Assembly: GCA_943371025.1 (NCBI GenBank)
Contig: CALRTC020000034.1
Span: forward strand, 1 to 64,000
From: Niveispirillum sp943371025
GTDB taxonomy: Bacteria > Pseudomonadota > Alphaproteobacteria > Azospirillales > Azospirillaceae
Length of the DNA stretch: 64,000 nucleotides
Reading direction: 5' to 3'
A program made the position numbers and the translations under genes. Shown here one piece after another: positions 54,538-63,088 of this stretch (its first letter is position 1; each line of letters opens with the position of its first letter). The notes beneath the pieces were generated by a model. It saw only the letters and a program-made list of their open reading frames with translations. It ran no database searches and had not been told where the DNA came from.

Positions 54538-56262
54538 CTACTGCGGTTGCGGGTAGAGTTTTTCTCCGCCGATAAAGGTCATCATCACCCGCGTTTCATG
54601 AAGATGGTGGATCGGAACTGAGTAAGGATTGTCCTGTATGACTATAAAATCGGCAGCCATTCCCGTTTTCAAGGTGCCGACCTGATCGCCCAGACCCATC
54701 AGCCGGGCACCATTGGCCGTAAAAAGCGTGAAGGCCTGCTCCCGGCTGATGGCTTGGCCGGGGGCCAGCTTTTCCGGGCTGCCGCCGGGGCGCTCACGCG
54801 TCACCAGGGTTTCCAGCGCCAGCCACGGATTGACGGACGGGATCACCGGCCAGTCCGACCCGGTCACTACCAGGGCCCCGGTCTTCAGCGCGTCGGCCAG
54901 CGGCATCCAGCGTTGCATGCGCTCTGCCCCCACCGCCTTGGCGATGTCGACCGATGCGATGGGCGTCGGGTACCAGATATAGGGGGAGAATTCCCAGGCC
55001 GCGTTGATGGGCCCGACGCGGGGAATGTCGGCCGGATCGACAAAGGTGCTGTGGCCGACGGCATGCACGGGCCCGCCCTTGCCGTTGGCCTGCCGGGCGA
55101 AGGCGATGGCGTCGATGGCGGCACGCACGGCCGCATCGCCGGCCGCATGGAACTTCACCGACAGGCCCATCTTGTCGAACCGGGCGACGGCCGGGTTCAG
55201 GTCGGCCGGCGCCGTCATCAGGATGCCCTTCTCCGGGCGGCTGTCCTGTGGGCCATGGTCGGCATAGGCATGCAGCATGGCGCCCGTATGGCTTTCGGTC
55301 GGCACGCCATCCATGAAGATTTTCACGCAGTCGGGCTTGAACCGGTCAGTGGTGTAGTTGGCCCGTGCCGCGATCAGGCGTTCGCCCATCTCGTGCTGCA
55401 CGCCCGGCAGGGCGTCCCAGACGATGCAGCCCCGGATGCGCTGCTTCACCAGCCCCTCCCGCGTCAGCTGCGCGAAGGGTTCGATATCGGCATCGCGGAT
55501 GGAGGCGACGGTGAAGGCGGTGATGCCCTGGGACAGCATCAGGTCCGCCGCCCATTTGATCGCATTGCGCCGGGCGGCCAGGCTGTCGGGCGGCAGGGCG
55601 CGTTCGACCAGGGTGGTCGCATTTTCCCGCAGCAGCCCCGTCGGCTCGCCTGCCGCGTCGCGTTCGATGATGCTGCCCACCGGGTCGGGCGTATTGCGAT
55701 CAATCCCGGCCAGCCGCAGCGCCGATGAGTTGACCCAGACGCTGTGCAGCGCCTCGTCATCCAGGACGACAGGATTGTCGGGGGCGACAGCGTCCAGCAG
55801 GGCGCGGGTCTGTTGACCTTGGGTGAAGCTGGCGGCCACCCAGCTGCCGCCCTTGATCCAGTCGCCCGGCGCCCGCTTGGCCACGCAATCCCGCACCGCC
55901 GCCTGAACCTCGGCCGCGTCCGCACCGGTCGGCAGCCGGCAGGCGGTGGCGGCCAGGCCGGCGAACAGCGGATGCACATGGGAATCCACCAGACCGGGCA
56001 GCACCGTGCCGCCATGCACATCGACCAGCGTCGCCGCCGGCCCGGCCAGCCGGCGGGCCTCGCTTTCCTTGCCGACGAAGCGGATGACGCCATCATGGAC
56101 GGCCATGGCGTCGGCCCAGCCCGACGGCGTCTTGATCTGTCCGCCCATGACCAGCAGATCGGCCGGAGCGTTCTCCCCGCTCCCCGCTTCCACGGGAGGC
56201 AGACAGGTGGAAAGCAGCAATCCCAGCAGGAGCGTCCGCATCCCGGATGGCATCCCCATCAT
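54538..56262 (-). CDS. Exported YtcJ-like amidohydrolase 2
   Basis: 574 residues with a signal peptide (LLLGLLLSTCLPPVEAG; the Cys could also make it a lipoprotein). Motifs parallel amidohydrolase 1: LPGLVDSHVHPLF, DGVPTESHTGAML, VKFHAAGDAAV, GSDWPVIPSVNPW. Its ATG overlaps the stop of the short HTH gene by 4 bases. Divergence between the two paralogues suggests related but distinct substrates (inference). Confidence 0.85.
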   Translation of the reverse strand: MMGMPSGMRTLLLGLLLSTCLPPVEAGSGENAPADLLVMGGQIKTPSGWADAMAVHDGVIRFVGKESEARRLAGPAATLVDVHGGTVLPGLVDSHVHPLFAGLAATACRLPTGADAAEVQAAVRDCVAKRAPGDWIKGGSWVAASFTQGQQTRALLDAVAPDNPVVLDDEALHSVWVNSSALRLAGIDRNTPDPVGSIIERDAAGEPTGLLRENATTLVERALPPDSLAARRNAIKWAADLMLSQGITAFTVASIRDADIEPFAQLTREGLVKQRIRGCIVWDALPGVQHEMGERLIAARANYTTDRFKPDCVKIFMDGVPTESHTGAMLHAYADHGPQDSRPEKGILMTAPADLNPAVARFDKMGLSVKFHAAGDAAVRAAIDAIAFARQANGKGGPVHAVGHSTFVDPADIPRVGPINAAWEFSPYIWYPTPIASVDIAKAVGAERMQRWMPLADALKTGALVVTGSDWPVIPSVNPWLALETLVTRERPGGSPEKLAPGQAISREQAFTLFTANGARLMGLGDQVGTLKTGMAADFIVIQDNPYSVPIHHLHETRVMMTFIGGEKLYPQPQ

Positions 56263-56504
56263 ATCATCCCCAGAAAGAACTGGTTGCTGTGCGTGAAGTG
56301 GTAGCGTTCGTAAGCGCGCCGGCGGTAGGTGAGCACCGATGCCGACGAGATGCCGAGGTCGAGTGCGATGGCCTCGGCCGTCATCCCGACCATGGATCGG
56401 GCGCAGACAGCCCGCTCCCGCTCCGTGAGATTGATGAAGATGCTGCCCAATCGATGCTCGATCTTGCCGATTGTGCTGCGGGGATCGATGGCCAAGGCGC
56501 TCAC
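56259..56504 (-). CDS. Short LuxR-type helix-turn-helix protein
   Basis: 81 residues, nearly all one LuxR/GerE domain: NLTERERAVCARSMVGMTAEAIALDLGISSASVLTYRRRAYERY, then SNQFFLGMI. Full-length relatives carry this domain at the C-terminus of a longer regulator; here no sensor domain is encoded upstream, and the 98 bases to the paaK gene are too short for one. It is either a stand-alone DNA-binding protein or the remnant of a larger regulator. Tight coupling to the amidohydrolase argues that it is expressed. Confidence 0.7.
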   Translation of the reverse strand: MSALAIDPRSTIGKIEHRLGSIFINLTERERAVCARSMVGMTAEAIALDLGISSASVLTYRRRAYERYHFTHSNQFFLGMI

Positions 56505-56602
56505 TGCTCCCTCCCTTTCACCCGGCGTGGGTTCCTGGATCGTGCCTGTCCTCCGGCCTGCCGGCCGGGATGATCGGTCGTGTCATCGATGCCGCCCCAT
56601 GA

Positions 56603-57898
56603 TCAGTTAACCGTGGTGACGCGGCGGTCGACAACCCGCCGGGCCTTTCCTTCCGATCGCGCCAGGGTGCCCGGCGGCCGGACCACGACATTCACGCTGA
56701 TCCCGATCAGGGACTTGATCTTGTGGGCAAAGTCGCGGGTGGCGCTGGCCTGGCCCTCCGCCGATGTGCCGGGCCGCACCTCCACTTCCACCGCCACCAC
56801 ATCCATGCGGCCGGGGCGGGTCAGCTCGATCAGGTAATGCGGCGACAGGGCAGGGCAGGTGAGGAGGATTTCCTCAATCTGGCTGGGGAAGACATTGACG
56901 CCGCGGATGATCAGCATGTCGTCGCTGCGCCCGGTGATCTTGGCCATGCGCCGCATCGGCCGTGACGTGCCGGGCAGCAGCCGGGTCAGGTCGCGGGTGC
57001 GGTAGCGGATGACCGGCATCGCCTCCTTGCTGAGCGAGGTGAAGACCAGTTCCCCTTCCGACCCGTCGGGCAGCACGGCGCCCGTCTCCGGATCGATGAT
57101 CTCCGGATAGAAATGATCCTCCCAGATGGTGGGGCCGTCCTTGGCGATGCCGCATTCCTGCGCGACGCCCGGCCCCATCACCTCCGACAGGCCGTAGATA
57201 TCGGTGGCGGTGATGGCGAACGCGCCTTCAATCTCCCGCCGCATGGCCTCGGTCCAGGGTTCGGCGCCGAAGATGCCGATCTTCAGCGACGTCTGGGCCG
57301 GGTCCAGGCCGCGCTTGTGATATTCGTCGATCATCGCCAGCAGATATGTGGGCGTGACCATGATGATGTCGGGCCGGAAGTCGGCGATCAGCTGGATCTG
57401 CTTTTCCGTCTGCCCCCCGCTCATGGGGATGACGGTGCAACCCAATGCCTCCGCCCCGCCATGGGCACCCAGGCCACCGGTGAACAGGCCATAGCCATAG
57501 GCGATGTGGACCTTCATGCCGCTGCGGCCGCCGGCGGCATGGATCGACCGTGCCACCAGCTGCGCCCAGGTTTCCAGATCGTTCTTGGTATAGCCGACGA
57601 CGACCGGCTTGCCCGTGGTGCCGGAAGAGGCGTGGATGCGGGCCACCCTGTCCTGCGGCACGGCGAAGAAATCGAACGGATAGGCGTCGCGCAGGTCGGT
57701 CTTGGTGGTGAAGGGGAACTTTGCCAGATCATCCAGCGACCGCAGGTCGTCGGGATGAACGCCGGCCGCATCGAACTTGGCCCGGTAACGCGGGTTGCCT
57801 TTATAGGCATGGTTCAGCGACCAGCGGAGCCGGTCCAGTTGCAGCGCCCGCAATTCATCCACGGACGCCCGCTCAATGGGGTGCAGCGTTTCGATCAT
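56603..57898 (-). CDS. paaK: Phenylacetate--CoA ligase
   Basis: 431 residues. PaaK-type adenylating enzyme: HASSGTTGKPVVVGYT (P-loop), AYGYGLFTGGLGAHGGAEALG, YGLSEVMGPGVAQEC, RTRDLTRLLPGTSRPMRRM and RSDDMLIIRGVNVFPSQIEE. It converts phenylacetate to phenylacetyl-CoA, the entry to the paa pathway, whose other genes are not in the window. Its start overlaps the aldehyde dehydrogenase stop by 4 bases. Confidence 0.95.
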   Translation of the reverse strand: MIETLHPIERASVDELRALQLDRLRWSLNHAYKGNPRYRAKFDAAGVHPDDLRSLDDLAKFPFTTKTDLRDAYPFDFFAVPQDRVARIHASSGTTGKPVVVGYTKNDLETWAQLVARSIHAAGGRSGMKVHIAYGYGLFTGGLGAHGGAEALGCTVIPMSGGQTEKQIQLIADFRPDIIMVTPTYLLAMIDEYHKRGLDPAQTSLKIGIFGAEPWTEAMRREIEGAFAITATDIYGLSEVMGPGVAQECGIAKDGPTIWEDHFYPEIIDPETGAVLPDGSEGELVFTSLSKEAMPVIRYRTRDLTRLLPGTSRPMRRMAKITGRSDDMLIIRGVNVFPSQIEEILLTCPALSPHYLIELTRPGRMDVVAVEVEVRPGTSAEGQASATRDFAHKIKSLIGISVNVVVRPPGTLARSEGKARRVVDRRVTTVN

Positions 57899-59304
57899 GA
57901 GTGGATCACCTGCACGCTGGTGAATTCAGCCAGACCCAGGCTGGCGAATTCCAGGCCGATACCGGACTGCTTGACGCCGCCGAACGGGGCGTCGGGCCGG
58001 ATGGCGCCGTGATTGTTGATCCAGACGCTGCCGCATTCCAGCCGGGCCGCCAGGGCCCGCGCCTTTTCCAGATCCTGCGACCAGATGGAACCGCCCAGGC
58101 CGCTTTCGCTGGCATTGGCCTGGGCGATGACATCCTCGATATCGGTGAAGCGGATGATGGGCACCGCGGGGCCGAACTGTTCCTCATCCACGATGGCCAT
58201 GCCGTCGCTTGCATCGGCCAGGATGGTCACGGGATAGAACAGGCCGGGCCCCTCGGCGGGTTCACCGCCGCACAGAACGCGGGCCCCTTCCTGCTTTGCC
58301 CGTTCGACCAACTGCTTCACCCGTTCGAACTGCATGCGGTTCTGCACGGGCCCCAGATGGCTGCCGGCGTCCAGCCCGTTGCCGGTGACAATGTTCCCGG
58401 CATAGGCGACCAGCCGGTCACAGACGGTGTCATACAGGCTGTCATGGACATAAAGCCGCTTCAGCGCCGCGCAGGTCTGACCGTTATTGATGAAGATGCC
58501 CCAGAACAGCTTATCGATATGGGCATCCAGATCGGCATCGGCCAGCACGATGCCGGCATCATTGCCGCCCAGCTCCAAGGTCAGCCGCTTCAGGTTGGCG
58601 GCACCGCTGGCCATGACCTTGCGGCCCGTGGCGGTCGATCCGGTGAAGACAATCTTGTCGATGCCCTTATGGTCGGCCATGGCCTGGCCGATCGTGTCCA
58701 GACCCGACACGACGTTCAGCACGCCGGGCGGCAATGCCTCTTGCAACAATTGACCCAGCCGCAGCGTGGCCAGCGGCGTGTAGGGGGAGGGCTTCAGGAC
58801 CAATGTATTGCCGGCCAGGATCGCCGGCATCATGTGCCAGATGGCGATCATCACCGGGAAGTTCCAGGGCGTGATCGAGCCGACGACGCCGAGGGGCTTG
58901 CGATGCAGGGTCACCCTTCCGCCGGCATCGTCCTGGATGATCTCCGCCGGCAGGTCCAGGCTGGCCGTATGTCGGGTCCAGGCGATGGCACCGCCGATTT
59001 CCCATTGGGAACCGAGGCCGGCCAGCGGCTTGCCCTGTTCGCGGGTGATCAGTTCCGCCAGCTCCGTAGCGTTGGCCTCGATGATGTCCGCCATCCTGGA
59101 TATGGCGGCCTTGCGGTCGGCTGCCGACCGGGCCGCCCAGGCGGGAAAGGCCTTGCGTGCGGCCGCCACGGCCGCGTCCAGCTGGTCGATAGAGGCGGCG
59201 GGTGCCGCGGCGACAACGGCATCTGTGGCCGGATCGCGGACATCGAAGGTGCCGCTTCCGGCCATCGGATGGCCGTCAATGGTCAGAGCGAAATTGCCAT
59301 TCAT
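57895..59304 (-). CDS. NAD-dependent aldehyde dehydrogenase, probably for arylacetaldehydes
   Basis: 469 residues. ITPWNFPVMIAIWHM, FTGSTATGRKVM, ELGGNDAGI (Glu) and NNGQTCAALKR (catalytic Cys) mark the ALDH superfamily. Between the amine dehydrogenase genes and paaK, it most likely oxidises phenylacetaldehyde-type products to arylacetates (inference from order). Sequence alone does not fix the substrate. Confidence 0.87.
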   Translation of the reverse strand: MNGNFALTIDGHPMAGSGTFDVRDPATDAVVAAAPAASIDQLDAAVAAARKAFPAWAARSAADRKAAISRMADIIEANATELAELITREQGKPLAGLGSQWEIGGAIAWTRHTASLDLPAEIIQDDAGGRVTLHRKPLGVVGSITPWNFPVMIAIWHMMPAILAGNTLVLKPSPYTPLATLRLGQLLQEALPPGVLNVVSGLDTIGQAMADHKGIDKIVFTGSTATGRKVMASGAANLKRLTLELGGNDAGIVLADADLDAHIDKLFWGIFINNGQTCAALKRLYVHDSLYDTVCDRLVAYAGNIVTGNGLDAGSHLGPVQNRMQFERVKQLVERAKQEGARVLCGGEPAEGPGLFYPVTILADASDGMAIVDEEQFGPAVPIIRFTDIEDVIAQANASESGLGGSIWSQDLEKARALAARLECGSVWINNHGAIRPDAPFGGVKQSGIGLEFASLGLAEFTSVQVIHS

Positions 59305-59337
59305 GGCAGGCTCTCTCCCTATGGTGAGATCTTGTTG

Positions 59338-59790
59338 TCAGCGGGTTGCCGCACCGAGCATCGCGGCGCGACGGTCGGCGGACATCTGCTCGATCAGGGC
59401 GGCGCGCACGCTATTCACGTCCTGCAGACGCATATGGCGCAGCCGGTTGATTTCATCGGTGGTGTAAGGCGCGAACCCGTCCGGCACGTCCGGTCCCATG
59501 GTGGGGACCAGCCAGTTCATCAGGGCCGTCAGGTCATCGTCATTCAGGGTCGAATTGGCCACGCCGGGCACGCGGATCAGAAATTCGCGCCCGCCCGGAA
59601 CCGTCAGGAAATTGGCCAGGTGGCCGCGCATCGGCGGCACCTTGCCATACATGCCCTCGCCCCCCGGCAGGTGGCAGCCCTGGCAATTGGTCATGTAATT
59701 GATGCGCGGACTGCGCGATGGCGGCTGGGCTGTCGCAATCGGCAGGGTCAGCGCGGCGGCAAGACAGGCGATGGTGAGTGCCCGTCGCAT
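59338..59790 (-). CDS. Periplasmic mono-haem cytochrome c of the amine dehydrogenase operon
   Basis: 150 residues with a signal peptide and one haem site, CQGCH (Cys36, Cys39, His40), followed by PGGEGMYGKVPPMRGHLANF; a methionine ligand is possible in this stretch. The C-terminal 50 residues carry no further CxxCH. It starts 4 bases after the small-subunit stop. It could take electrons from the amine dehydrogenase or assist cofactor formation. It is not a di-haem MauG, which needs two sites. Confidence 0.82.
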   Translation of the reverse strand: MRRALTIACLAAALTLPIATAQPPSRSPRINYMTNCQGCHLPGGEGMYGKVPPMRGHLANFLTVPGGREFLIRVPGVANSTLNDDDLTALMNWLVPTMGPDVPDGFAPYTTDEINRLRHMRLQDVNSVRAALIEQMSADRRAAMLGAATR

Positions 59791-59794
59791 CGCA

Positions 59795-60307
59795 TCAGCC
59801 CGCCGCGCCCAGCACGACCGCCGTCGAGCAGTTATAGACGATGCCGGCCTGCGTCCCCAGGCACCAGTTGATGTCGTTGGCGCCCTGCGGCTGATAGACG
59901 GGCGTGTCGCCTTCATTGCGATTGCAGATGCAGCGTCCGCAGGCCGCCTTGCCGCAGCAATCATTGTAGGAGATGACATAGTCCTTGCCATCGGCCGGAT
60001 TGCGGCAGGTGCCAACCCAGGTGATGGGTGATGGTTCCGTCCCCGGCGGGCATGACGACACCGACCCGCCGCAGCAGGAACAAAGGAACCCGTCGATGGC
60101 GCAATAGCGCCAGTAATCGCACGACGCCGGGTCGCCGGTTTCCCCGGGCGGCGCCTTGGCCCCCTGGGCCGCGGCCCTTGCCACGGGCAGCGCCGGCAGG
60201 CTGGCGGCGGAGGCAAGCGCGCCGATGCGGCCCAGGATACTGCGCCTGGAAATCGACTTTGCGGCCTGCCGGGCGAGAATTTCTGTGATGCGATCCAGTC
60301 TCGTCAC
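59795..60307 (-). CDS. aauA/mauA: TTQ amine dehydrogenase, small (catalytic) subunit
   Basis: 170 residues from a GTG at 60307 behind GGAGG (7-base spacing). The twin-arginine signal SRRSILGRIGA is near residues 20-30, and 14 cysteines follow, starting CDYWRYCAIDGFLCSCCGGS. Trp97 (SPITWVGTC) and Trp148 (NDINWCLG) sit where methylamine and aromatic amine dehydrogenases form the tryptophan tryptophylquinone cofactor. The folded subunit is exported with the large subunit and oxidises primary amines to aldehydes and ammonia. The paaK and aldehyde dehydrogenase neighbours favour aromatic amines over methylamine. Confidence 0.93.
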   Translation of the reverse strand: MTRLDRITEILARQAAKSISRRSILGRIGALASAASLPALPVARAAAQGAKAPPGETGDPASCDYWRYCAIDGFLCSCCGGSVSSCPPGTEPSPITWVGTCRNPADGKDYVISYNDCCGKAACGRCICNRNEGDTPVYQPQGANDINWCLGTQAGIVYNCSTAVVLGAAG

Positions 60308-60311
60308 GGTC

Positions 60312-60938
60312 TTACCTCCCAACGCTTTCAATCTTCGCGCGGTCCTGCGCGGTCTTGGTCACGAATTCCTGCAAGGACGCGACGCCCAGATCCTGGGCCG
60401 TCAGCAGGCTTTCCAGATGTTCGCGGTTATTCACCAGGCCGGTGGCGGCCAGCTTGCCGTCGGGCCCGATCAGGGCCGCGTGCGGCAGCTTGGATACGCC
60501 ATAGGCCATGCCCAGTTCCGTCGACAGGACCAGGGGGAATTCCTCCAGCTTGTGCTGCCGGATCATCAGCTGCTGTGCAGTCTCCTCCCCGTCGCTGGCC
60601 AGCACGACGTCCAGCCGGCTGCGTTCGTCTGCTGCGACCCGCTTGATGATGGGGATCAGGGTCTTGCAGACGGGGCAGGTGGGCGACAGGAAGAACAGCA
60701 GCGTGGATTTGGCCCCGCCTTCCTGGCCGATCACCACCTGGCGGCCGTCAATGGCGCGCAGGGCGAAATGCGGGGCCTTGGCACCGGCCTTCGGTCCGCC
60801 CGGCAGAACCAGGGCGCCGACAGGGCCCAGCCGTTCATGCAGCATGCCGACCTGCCGGAACAGCGCCACGACGGCCGCCGCCAGGGCCAGGATGATGACC
60901 CATTGCAGGACAAGGGCGACATAGAGGGCTTCCATCAT
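60312..60938 (-). CDS. mauD: MauD-like thiol-disulfide protein for TTQ enzyme maturation
   Basis: 208 residues. One N-terminal membrane anchor (about residues 8-28), then a thioredoxin-like domain with SPTCPVCKTL (Cys88, Cys91). MauD is needed to form the six or so disulfides of the small subunit. The start overlaps the mauE stop by 4 bases. Confidence 0.92.
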   Translation of the reverse strand: MMEALYVALVLQWVIILALAAAVVALFRQVGMLHERLGPVGALVLPGGPKAGAKAPHFALRAIDGRQVVIGQEGGAKSTLLFFLSPTCPVCKTLIPIIKRVAADERSRLDVVLASDGEETAQQLMIRQHKLEEFPLVLSTELGMAYGVSKLPHAALIGPDGKLAATGLVNNREHLESLLTAQDLGVASLQEFVTKTAQDRAKIESVGR

Positions 60939-61462
60939 GACGCAGCTCCGCGGGAGGGCAGGGAAATGGCGGTTTCGAACGCGGCATAGAGCAGGGCGGC
61001 ACCCGGCAGCACGGCCAGCAGGCTCAGATAATCGATCCAGACCAGGGACCGGTCCGTGACCGGCTGGAATGCCGCCAGCAGCGCCAGCCCGGCCAGGACC
61101 GCGTTGCGGATGACCATGGCCCAGCGCAGCCGCGGCCGTGGTGCGGCGAAACCGATGCAGCCGCAGTCGATCCGGTCATTGCCGCGCAGGATGTTGAATC
61201 CGATGCCGGCGGCATAGGCGGCCAGCAGCCCGGCCGCCAGCCAGAGGGCGACCGGCGACAGCAGGACCCCCACCGCAGTGGCCAGTTCCAGCACCGCCAG
61301 AATGGCGGCCACGGGACGGCTGGCTGCGCGCGGAAACAGGCGATATCCGTTGATGACCGCCGCGATACGCGGCCTGTCGCGCAGCTTGTGCCAGGCAGCG
61401 AAGGCGAACAGCAATGCCATGCCCGCCTTGATCACCAGGGGAAAGACCGGATCGACGGGCAT
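60935..61462 (-). CDS. mauE: MauE-like membrane protein for TTQ enzyme maturation
   Basis: 175 residues with four or five membrane segments and the characteristic DRIDCGCIGF cysteine pair near residues 96-105. MauE works with MauD in periplasmic disulfide formation of the small subunit. It starts 3 bases after the large-subunit stop. Confidence 0.9.
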   Translation of the reverse strand: MPVDPVFPLVIKAGMALLFAFAAWHKLRDRPRIAAVINGYRLFPRAASRPVAAILAVLELATAVGVLLSPVALWLAAGLLAAYAAGIGFNILRGNDRIDCGCIGFAAPRPRLRWAMVIRNAVLAGLALLAAFQPVTDRSLVWIDYLSLLAVLPGAALLYAAFETAISLPSRGAAS

Positions 61463-61465
61463 CGG

Positions 61466-62626
61466 CTACCTTCCCATGCTGGCGGGTTGGGCGGGGGCGG
61501 GCTGGATGACGGTCAGGGTCTGGCCCAACTGGTCGACCGCGCGCAGCTTCTTGCCGCTGGCCGCGTCATAGATGGCGAGGGCAGGGACCCCGAACTCCAC
61601 CGCGTAGAGCAGCGGCTTGGCATCCTGGCTGACGGCGATGGAGGTGGCGGCCGCCTCCAGGTCGATCTGCTGGATCTTCTTACGGGTCTTCAGGTCGAAG
61701 ACCCAGACCTGCTTGCCGGGGTCCTTGCGTGTTTCCGGCCCACCCTGATGCATCAGCACGTAAAGCCGGCCCTGTGCGCTGTGATAGGCACTGGGCTGCA
61801 GGCCGCCCACACGCCAGCCGTCCGGCTTGGGCCCGACCAGCGACCATTGGTCGACCACCTTCGGTTCCTTGCCGGCGCCATCGACGATCAGGACCTGGCT
61901 GTTATAGGTGAAGAACATCCAGCGGCTTTCGCCCACGCGCACGGCCTTCTCCGTCGCCAGATCCTCCTGGGTCCAGAGCGGCTTGGACACGCCCCCCAGC
62001 GTCACCTTGCCGTCGGCATCCATGGATGCCAGCTGCATGGACCCATCGCCACACTGCATCATGAAACGGCGGGGGCCGACCGGGTAGATCAGGCCGCAGC
62101 CGGGCGTCGGGTATTCCCCCACCACCGCAGCCTTGTCCAGGTTCGCCACCGTCACCGACTGTTCGGGGGTGAAATTATAGATCAGGGCGAAACGGCCATC
62201 GTCGGTCAGGGTGGAATTGCCGACAAAGGGGATGCCGCTGAACTTCTTGGGCGGGATGACGATTTCCGTCCCCGGCGCCAGGTTCTTCGTATCGTAAAGG
62301 GTCAGCACGTCGGTGCGGTCCCCGCGCGATCCCCGCGAATAGAAGGTGGCGGGCACGACGAACCGGTCGCCGCGCGGGTCCAGGCCCAGCGTGCCATGGC
62401 CATAGCCGCCGCTGACCATGCCGGCGAAGCGGCCGGTATCCGCGTCGATCAGATAGGCCCTGCCGTCGGCCATGTTGAAGAAGGCGACATCATTGACCCA
62501 TACCCAATGGGGCGGCAGTTTTTCCGGCAGCGCTTCGACCGATAATTGTTCGGCCTGCAATTCGGCACGGGCAGGTCCTGCCAGGGCCAGGGCTGCGCAG
62601 AGGGCGATCAGGGGAAGGCGGGACAT
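61466..62626 (-). CDS. aauB/mauB: TTQ amine dehydrogenase, large (beta-propeller) subunit
   Basis: 386 residues with a signal peptide ending near GPARAELQ. Seven-bladed propeller of the amine dehydrogenase heavy-chain family: HWVWVNDVAFFNMADGRAYL, GYGHGTLGLDP, QCGDGSMQLASM, YVLMHQGGPETRKDPGKQVW. It forms the alpha2-beta2 periplasmic enzyme with the TTQ subunit. Gene order large subunit-E-D-small subunit is as in aromatic amine dehydrogenase clusters. Confidence 0.93.
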   Translation of the reverse strand: MSRLPLIALCAALALAGPARAELQAEQLSVEALPEKLPPHWVWVNDVAFFNMADGRAYLIDADTGRFAGMVSGGYGHGTLGLDPRGDRFVVPATFYSRGSRGDRTDVLTLYDTKNLAPGTEIVIPPKKFSGIPFVGNSTLTDDGRFALIYNFTPEQSVTVANLDKAAVVGEYPTPGCGLIYPVGPRRFMMQCGDGSMQLASMDADGKVTLGGVSKPLWTQEDLATEKAVRVGESRWMFFTYNSQVLIVDGAGKEPKVVDQWSLVGPKPDGWRVGGLQPSAYHSAQGRLYVLMHQGGPETRKDPGKQVWVFDLKTRKKIQQIDLEAAATSIAVSQDAKPLLYAVEFGVPALAIYDAASGKKLRAVDQLGQTLTVIQPAPAQPASMGR

Positions 62627-62649
62627 AGCGGAGTTCCTCCGGTCAGAGG

Positions 62650-63027
62650 CTAGTTCTTCGTGGCCAGGAAGGCGATCAGGTCGGCCCGCTGCGGGGCGTC
62701 GGCGATGCCGGCGAATGTCATCCGGTTGCCCTTGACGGCGGTCTGCGGTGCTTTCAGGTAGATATCCAGGCTGGCATTGTCCCAGACCAGATCGGCCCCC
62801 TTCATGGCGGGCGAATAATTATATCCCGGCAGGGTGGCGGACTTCCGTCCGACCACGCCTGCCAGATTGGGGCCCATGCCCGACCCCTTGGCCGGGTCCA
62901 CCTGATGGCAGGCTTGGCATTTTGCCGCGAACAGCCGGGCGCCGGCGGCGGCGTCCTGTGCACTGGCCGCACCCGTCATTCCAAGGACTGCGATGGCGGA
63001 AATGGACATTGCCCTGGAAATTCGCAT
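62650..63027 (-). CDS. Class I periplasmic cytochrome c
   Basis: 125 residues; signal peptide ending near ASAQDA; haem site CQACH (Cys37, Cys40, His41) and axial Met103 (GNRMTFAG), the layout of cytochrome c2/c550. It lies 23 bases upstream of the large-subunit gene and is the likely electron acceptor of the amine dehydrogenase on the way to the oxidase. Confidence 0.9.
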   Translation of the reverse strand: MRISRAMSISAIAVLGMTGAASAQDAAAGARLFAAKCQACHQVDPAKGSGMGPNLAGVVGRKSATLPGYNYSPAMKGADLVWDNASLDIYLKAPQTAVKGNRMTFAGIADAPQRADLIAFLATKN

Positions 63028-63088
63028 GCTCGGGTCCTTGCTAAGGGGTCAATGATCGTCGGCACGTCGAATTCTGGTGCTGTCGACC

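Noticed and set aside
57901..59871. A 656-residue plus-strand open frame across the aldehyde dehydrogenase and cytochrome genes
   Set aside because: Antisense to conserved motifs in two genes; biased Gly/Gln/Asp composition.
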